In this document: in pieces, positions 22,383-33,310 of the stretch
Numbering within the stretch: position 1 is the stretch's first letter
Layout of the letters: every line of letters starts with the position of its first letter
Source: Scortum barcoo
Taxonomy: Eukaryota; Chordata; Actinopteri; Centrarchiformes; Terapontidae
Assembly: GCA_023238725.1 (NCBI GenBank)
Contig: CM041541.1
Location: 9,510,044 to 9,574,043 of the forward strand
DNA length: 64,000 bases
Direction of reading: 5' to 3'
The notes under the pieces: model-generated
What the model was told of the DNA's origin: nothing
The model's database searches: none
Seen by the model: the letters and a program-made list of their open reading frames with translations, nothing else
Program-made: the position numbers and the translations under genes

Positions 22383-24109
22383 GTGGGTGGCCACGCTGCT
22401 GCAACACCTTAAAACTTCATCTACATAAAATACAGTCACACTCACGGCATTTGATTGACAGCTGGTCTCTAGCAACAGTGCGGCAACAAGCGCTCAGCAA
22501 CAGGGACGGAGACTAGATGTATCAGCACTTAATCTGTCATCTTGGAAAAAGAGGAACTGCAGCCAAAAAGTGATTGCTTTATGTTGGAGACTTGCACATT
22601 CAATTACAAAAACCCAGTGGGTTAACTCCTTTTTGACACGATTCATTTGGAGAAAGTATTTATGTGAGTGAAACCTGAAGCCATTCCAGCTTCTTAAAAT
22701 TATCTTAGCTACGCTTTTATTACTATGAAATTATTTTATTTTCATCTATTATATCCTTCAGAGTTCAAGAGATCCCAGTTTAAGGTTGTGGGAGGGGTAC
22801 TGAAGGATGTTCCACAATCTTTCTGCGTCTTTTCTTTTTTGCTGTATTTGCGCAAAAGATGTTTTTACTGACAAAACAGGATAAAAAAATCATACATACA
22901 GACACAGTGGGAGAGAAGGAGGGAGGAGAAGGTCTCTTTCTGTTGCGGGAACGTCTCTAAGATTCAGAGGAATCCTGCTGCTCTCTTCATGCTGAACAGA
23001 TAAATTAAGTCTAGAAACCGTCTATTTATTGCAGAATGAGATGTTAATTATTCTTTTTTCAGAGAGAGCAGGACAAAAAAGGGGGTTGGTGGATAATGAG
23101 CACACAGTTTCAAACCGGAGTGTGATAACGGATAAAAATAACTGGAAACTAAACAGACTAAGAGTCCACAAGGAACAGTGTCTCAAAATGATTAAATTTA
23201 TAAAGATGCATATACAGATGGAGACATGCTATCATCCAAATCCAAATTTCATAGCAATCCATGCAGTTTCACTCAAAAAACAGACATTGCTATCCATAGA
23301 TTGGCTCTGCTAGCACAGCTAAAAATGGTTAATATGACTGTTTTGAGATCTGGCACCACTATAGTTTCTTACCGTTTGGTTAGATTTGGAGTCTTAGCTG
23401 TAAATTATTAGTTGTTGATTAAAAAAAAAAAAAGAATAACTTTGCCACTAATAATCTTCATGAAATAATAAATCACTTGCTTTATTTTCTGCACTCGTTT
23501 TTCCTATTCAAGTTCCTTTTAATTTCAAAAACTGGTAACCCAGAATCATTTTCTGTCTTTTAATTATTTAAGCCAGATAAACTGCATATGTACTGTATGA
23601 ACACAGTACAGTAGCTTGTAAAATATTTAATAAACTGCTGTTTCAGATAACTCTCTTCTCCCCGCGGCCCTCGAGGTCGTCTCCAGTGTTTGTGTTAGGG
23701 GCCCTCTAACTTTGCTAGCATCAAAAACTGTCCTTCTGAGGTTCAGTGATGTTCCTCCGTGTGTGCGAGCGCGTCTCGTTTCCAGCCTCTGGCATGGTCA
23801 GGTCCAATTTCTATCACTCCGCTCTTTGGACGGGCTAAGAAAATGGTTTGCTCTGCCTCTGCAATGCACCAGCATTCGCTCAATCACTTAAGAGTTCATG
23901 CATCTTTGCACTTATATCATCTTATATCATCCATCTGCCCATTGATTTATCCGTCGACCATCATCGGTCCTCTGCGTTGCAAATCATCTCCATTCCACAT
24001 GTGTATCCTTGCACCGCCTGTCCTGCCCTGCAGTTACCGTACCCATAATCCCCTGGGTCATATCACCATAGTTCAGCACATGGTTGCCCGGCTCATCATC
24101 CTCATCTGA
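22383..24109. other. Non-coding stretch, nothing recognised
   Basis: No exon is recognised. The piece at 23225-23300 (ccaaatttcatagcaatcca) is a small fragment related to the ggcaatccat repeat family. The frame at 23759-24109 is His- and Pro-rich without a domain. Confidence 0.45.
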
Positions 24110-24400
24110 TTTCACAGCTGTATGTGCCCGGCATCTTAACATGTCAGATCTCATCGCATGGTGCGAGTCTAAATCCTATTGGGATTGTTCCAGGGGAGCC
24201 CACGTGTCGATGCATTGTGTTGATTGAAATAGATTTCCGTCGTACAGTGCTTGTTATGACTCAATACCAATGTTCTGTCCGGTATTACCACCGAGGTAAT
24301 CCTCAGATTGAAGCAGACACCCTGAGGAAGATCGTAAACACCTTTGTGCTTCTACGTGGAGGCGAAACACTCTGGACGTGTAAGAAACAAGACGAATCAA
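24110..24400. promoter_or_regulatory. Candidate conserved non-coding element with an E-box
   Basis: Complex CpG-containing sequence with a CACGTG E-box at 24201-24206. A plus-strand frame of 152 codons (24124-24582) crosses it but has no recognisable domain or splice structure, so I do not call it a gene. Confidence 0.22.
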
Positions 24401-24764
24401 GAAAACCTAAAGCTGAACAAGTCAACTGTAACATAAACACAGCAGAAGTGACAAACTGGGCCTACAAATGCAAATGTAAACTGTCTTTGAGTGGAGATAT
24501 TTTATCCAGTAAGCCAAGTGTGCACTTTACTCATATCACCTTTAACACTAGAACCACCAAAGACTGGAACCACCGTTTTTAACTTTTACTAAAATTATGT
24601 TGTGTTGCACTCTATCAAGATAAATCCAGATTAAAAACACAGGCATTATACCTTTAACTGCCACCAGGTAAAACTTACCCCGATATAAACAATGCATTTT
24701 TATGCAATTTATTTCACGTGATTCATGTATAATTAATTATGATCATGATTTTCACTTTTCAACC

Positions 24765-24900
24765 TTGAGTAATCGGGGCTACCTTCCTGGAACCAGACCT
24801 GGGAAGGAAACGTCTGGTGGTCGGGCCTTGACCCATGGGGTTCGAAAGAGAGTCACCGCCCTGTGGAGCCACTATGCAGGGATAGGGCAACATCTTTTTA
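24765..24900 (+). repeat. Probable fragment of a fish retroelement 5' region
   Basis: The GC-richer segment with ggtcgggccttgacccatgg, gggttcgaaagagagtcacc and gccctgtggagcc resembles the repeated 5' leader of some teleost non-LTR retroelements (gggcctt...cccatgggg...cgaaagag...gccctcctgtggg). The match is from memory and degenerate. Confidence 0.3.
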
Positions 24901-26420
24901 ACATGAAATTGCTTGGTGAGTTTCTGTGCTTAACTATAGACAAAGCCTATGTTTCAGAATAGGAAATTGAAAAAAGCCCAATTTTTATTTTTTTAAAATA
25001 GAAAATCATTTGAGATTAGAGCTCACGGATTCAAAGGTGATGATCAAACAAACTCATTTTATGACTTGAGACATTTCTTTGTGCCTTGATGCAATGACAG
25101 AGGACATTTTTCTTGTACTTGAAATGCTGCAGTCTGGCACACGTGTAAATTTTACCCATTGGCAGCTTTAGGTATACAGAGATACAGCTTCCTTGCTGTG
25201 TTTAAAGCTGCCAACATGCAAGGCTGCAAGCTTTGGTTTGCTCAAATGTGTGTCGTCCTCAGTTGAAAATGACGCACCACCACAACATGAAGGCAAGAAA
25301 TTTCCCCTCTGCGTCATTTCATGCAGTGCTGTTTGCACTTAGCTTGTCTGAGCTAGTTTGCTGGGAGCAGCTGACTGTGGTCTGAAGTTTGGTGAAAGCC
25401 ATGAAGCTGAGAAAGGGAAACTGGCTGTGGTCCAAAAGGAACAAAAATGATAAACTAATCGTGACTAAAAGCTACACAAAGCTGCATTCCTGGAACACAA
25501 GTGGAATTACACAGTTATTTGATTCATGATATGAGAAATAGTGATTAATATAGGTTTAAAGACAAAATATAAGACCCTCTTTAGAAAGATTAGGCCAGAT
25601 AAAAAGCTCATCTGTTTTTAACAAAGCAACATCAGCCTCTAACAGAGGAAAAGGTTTGTTTTTGGTGGAATAACTGACATGGCGTGTTTGTTTTTGGTAT
25701 TATATGTAGCCTGATGTTTGATATTACGACTATAAAGGAAAGGCATTTAGATGATGAGAAAAGATTAGGAGGAATTAGAAGCCTTCAAATGTTGAAAATA
25801 AAGCGAGGATTATCTTTTGTTGTTTCAGATCAAATTTAAAAAACAAGGTTTCCTTTAAGACAATGAAGCTCTCCTTTATTTCCTGCACTTTCATTTGACC
25901 TTTGGAAAAGACCTGCACTTTTTTTTGGGATTTTGGTTCGTCTTTGTCACAAAAACAATGCAGTGAAAAGAAAAAAAAAAAAAAAAAAGAGGTAGACAAA
26001 GTGATCTGCAGCACTAGTTTCTAGCAGTACAAAAGGTTGAACTATCTGAAAACATCTGAAGATTAATTTTTTCCATGAATGTTTTTATTCAAAACTTTTA
26101 GCAGACCCATTTTCTGTTCAAAGCACTGTTCCTTTTCAAAATCTCTACAGGAAAATCAAGGTTAATATTTCATTTCCCCCCTTTCAGAAGACATCTTGTT
26201 GGATTAATAAGGGAAATACAACTCTCTCCATGACTCAGCGTCATCTGCTCATAAATGTGTAATGGCTCGTCCCTTGTGTGTGTGGTGTGTTTTCTTTGGT
26301 GTCGCTGCAAAAACTTCCACATACAAATAAATGCTATTGTACAGTATCTTGCTTTTCTGCCCACTGACAAAGCAAGAACACAGTGTTTGAGCCCAGAGGA
26401 GTCAGACACAGTCAAAGTTC
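24901..26420. other. Non-coding stretch, nothing recognised
   Basis: AT-rich sequence with a poly(A) run at about 25971-25989. No exon or named repeat. Confidence 0.5.
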
Positions 26421-26690
26421 CTCACCAAACAGAAGTCTATTCATCATCGGTTTTTGCCAGGGGCCGATGTGTACCCATTACTGGCTGCATTGACGACATC
26501 AGAGGGAGGGAGGCGATATTTTCCATTAGGAACATGGAGTTGCTTTGTGTGGAGTTATGGGCGAAGGCTTTTAGAGCACACCGAGCGCTTACGGGAGGTT
26601 TATTGTTCCCACAATACAAGAGCGCTCCGGTTATGGCTATCGGGGATAAACTCTCAACATTAAAGAAGATGGTTTGACATTATCAAAGGG
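26420..26690. promoter_or_regulatory. Candidate conserved non-coding element
   Basis: Complex sequence with several CpGs and no simple repeats. Two overlapping plus-strand frames cross it without any recognisable domain, which argues for regulatory rather than coding sequence. Confidence 0.25.
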
Positions 26691-27089
26691 AGAAGGGTTC
26701 AAAAGAGCTTCTACATTACTTTTCAGATTACATTTGTTTGTTTAAGTACAGCTTCCTTTCTGTTATTACTTTTTACATGCTGCTTATTCACAGTTTTCGC
26801 CCTTCATACTCCACAACATTAAGAATGTCTGACCCCCCTTTTGTGAAAAGATTTATGCCCATTTTTAAGTTTCATCTGAAAAAACTCTCAGAGTTTTGTG
26901 ATTTAAAGGAGCAGAAGTCACGCTTCTTTAATGATTTTCACTAAAATAATCAGGATTCATGGGTTTTAAAAGCCCTAAAATTTATAAAACAAAAAGCCTT
27001 GAGTAAACCTTAGGACTCCAAAATTTATGATAATGGAAAAGTGCCATGAGGCATGTGGACTGCTTTAACCATGCTTGTGGCCTGGTTCT

Positions 27090-27300
27090 GTGCATGTCAA
27101 AGCAGGACTGTCTGTTGGCTGGTTGGACCACCAACTTCATCCAGAGTGAAATCTCAACAACTATTTGATGGACTGCCAATAAATTTGGAAAACATTTACG
27201 ATTCCAAGAAGATGAATCATTATGACCTTAGTGATCTCTGACTTTTACTCTCGTGCCACCATCAAAACTGTCATTTCATCACTAATGAAATTCCATTAGC
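27090..27300 (-). repeat. Teleost interspersed repeat, reverse copy (ggcaatccat family)
   Basis: On the plus strand ctgttggctggttggaccac, atctcaacaactatttgatg, tgaccttagtgatctctgac and ctcgtgccaccatcaa are the reverse-complement landmarks of the family at 7985-8265 and 20165-20545. Confidence 0.6.
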
Positions 27301-28430
27301 TTTGGCTGCACATTGCTCAGACCACTGCTGTGCCTAAGTAGGGTAGCTAGTGAGGCTATAGACTCTTAAGATCCTAGCATATAAGGTGATAGTATATATC
27401 AGAAGTGACTTATGCTTAAACAGATTACCCCGCGCACACACACGCGCCACTTTCTAACACAGAAACTTGGAGGGCTGCATTTGTCAATTTCTGGCTACCT
27501 GTGTGAAGGTGAGAAACTAATTTCCACTTCTCTCTTTGGCTCTCGTTTTTCAGTCTTTACACTATTTCCATTATTTTTCATGTATATGTAGCCCGGCTCG
27601 TGTGGGATCGCACCTCTCCACACCCGGAGACTCTGGGTTGTGTTGTGTTGTGTTGATGTCGAGGCGTAGCGGAGGGACGAGTTGGACACAGGTAGTTACT
27701 TCAATTGTGGCTCGGACTGCGCCGTTTATTTTTCTCTATGCTGGCCATTTAATTATGTTTGTTGCTAAAAGCAATTCAAAACAACAGGACCGATGTATCA
27801 AAGCAGCTTCCATATAAACACCAGAATTTTACAGATTTAAGCGGCCATGCTGCAGGATTCACTTAAGATGTGAGATGAAACTTTGACATTTTCAACAAAA
27901 GACAAACTTGCATGCTGTGAGCTTATCTCTTACCTGTTTTATCTCTATCTGCTCTTTCAAATAATTTATTCATCACTTATCTATTCAGTATGGAAAGCAT
28001 GGTGGGACTGAATCTCAGATAATACATCGGGGCAAAGGAAAATTAACAACACTGCTCATCATTCTGGAAAACTGCACAATAATTATTAGTAAGCGCACTG
28101 CTGAAAACTTGTTAATGCTCTTGGATTCTTTACAGGGTAAAATATGGAAAGGTAGGTACAAATGAAATATATTACTGTTATTAAAGGATAAAACGCTGAA
28201 CAAATCTTGCCCTTTTTTGCTTATTCATATATATCCAAGGGTAATGTTTCTTCACTGGCTGCCTATGTCAAATGGTAAATGTTATTCTTGCTTTTTTTAT
28301 ACAGAAATGTAGGTTATAATACAGCAAAGTGGGTATAATCCTTAACTGTTTTATGTATTAGAGTTCTTTCACCATGCTCAAAGCAAGAATTATCACTTTT
28401 TCTGGTGCAAGTTAAGTGCAGCCCTTAATC
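27300..28430. other. Non-coding stretch, nothing recognised
   Basis: AT-rich sequence. A short tandem of tgttg units occurs at about 27637-27652. No exon is recognised. Confidence 0.5.
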
Positions 28431-28995
28431 ACATTACAGTGCCAAAGGCTTTACAACAGCAACATTATGAAATAAAGACAATACTATCCTACACTAAGAC
28501 CTTCAATGAGAAAAGGGGAAAAACTCCAAAACAAACTCTCATTGGGGAAAAAAAAAGATAGAAACAATAAAATAGAGATAATGTTACTCTTAACCTGGAT
28601 TATCAGATTGGAGTGGAGAGGGCTCAACAAAGATTAAATACTGAGAGTACAAAGAAAAAAAAAAACAATAAAAATGTTTGGGTAAAACATCTGGATCACC
28701 AATTTGGTCCAAACCTTCATCGAATGATCAATATATAAATTACACCAGCTATGTGGACATTGACACTTACAAGAGATGTGTGCCCGGCTGGCATTTTTTT
28801 ATTCAGATAGGGAATTCAGCAACAAACATTTTGGAAATGTACACCTCTGTGATTAGCGTGTAGGAGTAATCAATATCTTTATGAACATTGTAACACTGTG
28901 AATCATCAGCATAGAAGTGAAGTTTGTTGCAAAAGGATTTAAATAGAGAAAAGCAGTAGGCCAAGAATAGTGCCCTGTAGTACTCCTACATTTAC
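28430..28995 (-). mobile_element. Decayed LINE (L2/Rex-like) reverse-transcriptase fragment
   Basis: The minus strand below 28990 reads G-V-L-Q-G-T-I-L-G-L-L-L-F-S, then after a frame change F-Y-A-D-D-S-Q. These are the G-x-P-Q-G-S-I-L-G-P-L-L-F and Y-A-D-D motifs of non-LTR reverse transcriptase, in the right order; Y-A-D-D carries the catalytic aspartates. The expected spacer between them is shortened and shifted, and stops follow, so it is dead. The part at 28430-28640 (ccaaaggctttacaacagca, A-rich runs) may be its 3' portion or a neighbouring repeat. It lies far upstream of pcbp3 and has no visible effect on a gene. Confidence 0.65.
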
Positions 28996-29600
28996 ATTAA
29001 AATTTTGATGTTAGGTTTGGATCTTCTGACTCATGACTTTCATAAACAGGACCAAACTATCATCAAATATCAATGCAGATCTCAAGAACACAGTTAAATG
29101 CCAGGATCTACATTTTCAACAGCTATCAGTGAAGATGACAAAATAATAATCAGGAAATCGAAAACATCTGACTCGTTCTTGCACTGATACCCACTACGCT
29201 CTCTGGCCTAAGTCCAGTCTTTAGTCAGTGGTCACATGCTTTTGGTTATTCATGGAAAATCTATTGTAGAGGAAAGTCTGGCAGAAATAGCTCAAAACCA
29301 ATATGACCCATTACTCTCACACACATCACTTTTCCATGACTTCCCATTTCTAAGATGTGAAGTTTCTCAGACTTTTTCCATCATCTTCTAGTTGCAATCT
29401 TACTTGTCTGGTTTTCCACTTTAAAAACAAATATATGAAACAACTTTTTTTTTCCTGTAAAATGAAGTGTTTTTACTTTCCCAGTTTCCAAGACTTTTGC
29501 TCTTTGGAATACACCTCTAAAATGTAATGAAATTCCATAAACTGAGAATCTTTAAACATTTTCACATTTCACTTTAAAACACTTTTTTCACACCACATGG
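28996..29600. other. Non-coding stretch, nothing recognised
   Basis: Ordinary AT-rich sequence without exon or named repeat. Confidence 0.5.
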
Positions 29601-30000
29601 GTACTAATGGGGTCAATTCAGCCCTCTTTTGTCGCCACTCTCCTGCGCCCATCAACAATCAGTTGGATTGACTGCCACTGTGATCTCTCTCAATCTCTCC
29701 TTCACGCCCTTCTGCCTCCATTAGGACCCTGACACTGTGATAGGACACATGGGTGGCTATGAGGACAGGCTCTGGTAAGGGTGGGTTGGTAATGTGGGGG
29801 GGTCTACGCATGCCAGATCAGCCTGGGTTCATCACCTTCCTGGAGGCCATGGGCGGGGGGTTAGTCAACTTATAGGGCCCTGGGAGCGGCCCCAGCCCTT
29901 AGTGTGCCCATAATCTGCCATCTTGGTCGTAAACTCCCAGACTGCACCTTCTCTCTCCTGATCAGGAGCTTCCCCACATATTCACCGGTAAGAATATTAA
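29600..30000. promoter_or_regulatory. Candidate conserved non-coding element
   Basis: A GC-richer 400-bp island with complex sequence and no open reading frame of note. It could be regulatory or a non-coding exon. A strong donor-like site (caccggtaagaat) is present at 29985-29992. Confidence 0.25.
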
Positions 30001-31130
30001 CCTTTGACCTGAAGAGATTCTGCGTTAAAATGTGTATGAGTGCTTTGCCATCAAAGAAGATTTATAGTTTTAGCCTGATTTAGAGATCTTCAGCTCAAAA
30101 CACTGTTGATTTATTCAGTCAAGAATTATTTATGGCTCCAATTTTTCATTTAGATGGCTTATTATGGTCCCTCTAAGCCATTAATACTGCTCCATCAAAC
30201 AACTTTTGACAGATTATATGTCAATTCTCAAAGGACTGAGGATAGAGCGCATTTAACAGGGATTAGACTTTACTCAATTATACAAGAATGTTATGTAAAG
30301 TAGTTTTTTTTTTTCTGTGTACCACCAGTCTTGGTTTTGGGTTTTGAAGGTGAGCCAACAGTGTCGTACGAATATAAAGCAGATTTCCTCTGACGTGTCA
30401 CTCTATTTTACCCCACACACTCCTCCTTTTGTGATTCAATGTGGAGCAAATTTAATGCTCTATTTGTAGTTTATCCCATGGGCCATTTTACAGTCAGGTG
30501 GGTAGGTAAAGGCATGGTTACCACTTCATGTTGTATAGGTAGAAAAATTAGAAGAACGCACGTATTGGGAACCTTGTTACGCAGCCTTCGTTTTGTTTGA
30601 TATAAGACTAAGGCTGGATTTTGCCTAGAGAGCATCTGTGCTAAATGAAAACAATTAACAATGAGGTGAAACATGTTCCTCATTGTCTGCATTGCCCCTA
30701 ATCCAGACACCAAAACCCCACTGTTTGCTTTTCCCTGGCAGCTCCCTTAAACGCTCTGCTTCTGCCACCGTCCAACCCTAATAATGTCAGATTAAGCTTT
30801 GCACACAACTGTCCATCTGACATGAGGGCTGGATTTGTGCTGGATTGGAAAATCTGGGATGGGATGCCTCCAAAGCTCTGTAATTCTGCACACACACACT
30901 CACACAGAAGCAGATTAAAAAAGCAGAGAGGCTGGGGAGGATATCACGGTGGTGTGTTGGTGGGTTTGTGTCCAAGTCTAAGCATGTTTGGTTTGACCTC
31001 TACTTCTTGGGGTGTGCTTGCGTGCATCAAGCCCCAAAAAGTTCCTCAGCTGTCCTGCACGAGTCCCTCATGGCTGCAGTGTGTTTTAAATGAAGGCAAG
31101 GCATCGTTTGAACAAGTAGCTGGGTTATTT
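30001..31130. other. Non-coding stretch, nothing recognised
   Basis: No exon is recognised. A short CA run lies at about 30889-30904. Confidence 0.5.
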
Positions 31131-33310
31131 TTCGTGTCGATTGTTATCAACAATGACAAGGACGATAGCTCTGTGGATTTCAGGGGTGCTCGACCCTCCC
31201 CTGGGATAGACGTACGCCCCGGAGGCTACGATTCTGATTCAGACCACCTCATCCCCAGACATGCCCCCACGATGCCCGCGTGCCTCACTGGGCATGCCCC
31301 CCTTTTGTTGCTGCCTAGATAACGGGGGCGGCTGAGGGGGCGGTGGGTGATGGTCACCCAGATTACGCCTCATCATACGGCCTATTTACACTTGACAGCA
31401 AAGTACGGCAAACAGCATCGCACCTTTGCCGCAACGAAAACTGTGCTCACTGAGAATGCCACTCGGCTTCGTTTCATCATATAATTTCGAGAACGGTCAC
31501 GTGTTCCCCTGGTCGCTCATGTGACCCTCCACAACAGACCAATAGGGTGGCACGGTTCAGCCTGGGCAGAGCAAAAGGAAGAGGGGGAAAAAAATCATTT
31601 TCCCTTTGCGATTTTTAATCTCGCAACGGCAAAAGTGGTCGTCATCTACTATATCCTGCGCTACATAAAGGTAAACTCTCTTTTTATGGCTCTTATGAAG
31701 AATAATTTAGTAAATCCAGGTGTGCTTTAGCTTTTTGTCCTAAAATGTTATGATTTAAATACATATTGCATAAATGCATATTGTCAAAAAATTATGGTTT
31801 CTGGACTTCTGAACGCATCAAACTCTCGAAAACTTGCATGAAAAACCAGGTCCAGCCTGAGCCAAGTAACATCATTCAATAATTAATTAACTTGGTAACT
31901 TACCCACAGTCAAGAATAATCATTATCCTGATAATGAGCTGTGACGTGCTTTATTGATTCATTATCTAATTTGAGGTAGCTCAAGTTAATGTTTTCGGAA
32001 GTTATCCTCAGCGTGCCCAAATAAGGTGACTGCATGCAGCGTGGAAATATTTTGGTTTTCCCCAGAGAACACTCAATTTTACAGTCAGTCGATTTCGCTT
32101 TCGGGGGTCTCTTGATTATCATTGTTTGGGTGTTCATTGTCTTGGCTTAGATTCAAGCATGGGCGATTTTATTGTTGCAGAATTAGCCGCAAATGAGGAC
32201 GATGAAACAAGAAATCACAGATAACCAGAAGAACTGCTGTTTATCTTCTGCTAACTACGAAGCTAGACTGACCTTTTTCACTGTAGGACTGTAAGATGAT
32301 GGTCAGTGGAATTGATACATCAGTTCCCCCCTGAGATCATTATTCCAATTATCATCACAGTGATATTAGCGCTGCTGATGGCCCTATTCTCGGCTAGTCA
32401 TAGACCAAAAATGTCATTCGTCATTACCTCAAAAGCTAAGCGCTGTATTCGACTTGAAGTACGCTGATGAATAACTCCTTTGTTTGGGTAAAAAGCTTGT
32501 TTGGCAGCGGGATCAACAGTGAAAGTCTGGTGGCGGGCGACTATAATACTGAAAATAAAGCAAAGACTGAAAACGGGTTTGCATGACGTCAACGATTAGC
32601 TAAACCGCAGGAACGGCGATGTGCTTTTGGAGCCGTTCTGTGTGGCCGCTCGGCGAAAAAGCTTCGCGTATGGAAGCCATGACTTTGTGACAAGCAGTGA
32701 TCTCACATTACAAATTGTGGCAAATCTAAAATGGCCGACTTAACGCTCAGCTCTTAGCGCCGCATTCACAGCACAACATGGTGTGCCTGCATCGTAAAGC
32801 CCTTTACACCGCAAGGAACCCCCCACTCACACACACACGCACTGGGACTATTTTAAGCCAGCACATAGTACTCTGAGAGGCACTTTTAACTTGGTGATAG
32901 TTGGTCGCAGCGTCTTCTTTGCTCATTGCGTTCTCTGATTTGACTGGTTGTGGTGAGGATGTGGCGGCCAGAGTTTTGATTGTGATTTAGGCTGAGCTAT
33001 CAGGATGCTGGGCTGCTGATGTGGGCTGACAGCTCTTGAGAGCACTGTCATAGTGGCGTATAGGAAGGCCGATGGGGTGGATGGCCCCACCGCTAACCCC
33101 CCCTCCCCCCGCCCTCCCTTCTCCGCCACACCGCAACGCACCACATACAACAAAAGCCTGCGCCAGACGAGACAAGGGCTGCTCATATACCAGTAAACTG
33201 AGGGCGAAATCCTCAGGACTCAGCGCAGCTCCTCTTGATTTCTTCTCCTCGATCTGCCTACAGCTTCTGACAGGAGCGACCGTCGCCACCAATTATTCAT
33301 CGCCCTCTCT
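31130..33310. promoter_or_regulatory. CpG-containing complex region, candidate regulatory cluster
   Basis: Several GC-richer islands (31130-31560, 32580-32800, 32900-33310) contain CpGs and few repeats. A TCACGTG E-box lies at 31497-31503. The 166-codon frame at 30822-31322 crosses the first island but shows no recognisable domain. These could include 5' non-coding exons or enhancers of pcbp3. No exon boundary can be proved. Confidence 0.25.

Noticed and set aside
24124..24582. 152-codon plus-strand frame
   Set aside because: No recognisable domain, no signal peptide and no splice structure; composition is unlike the real exons here.
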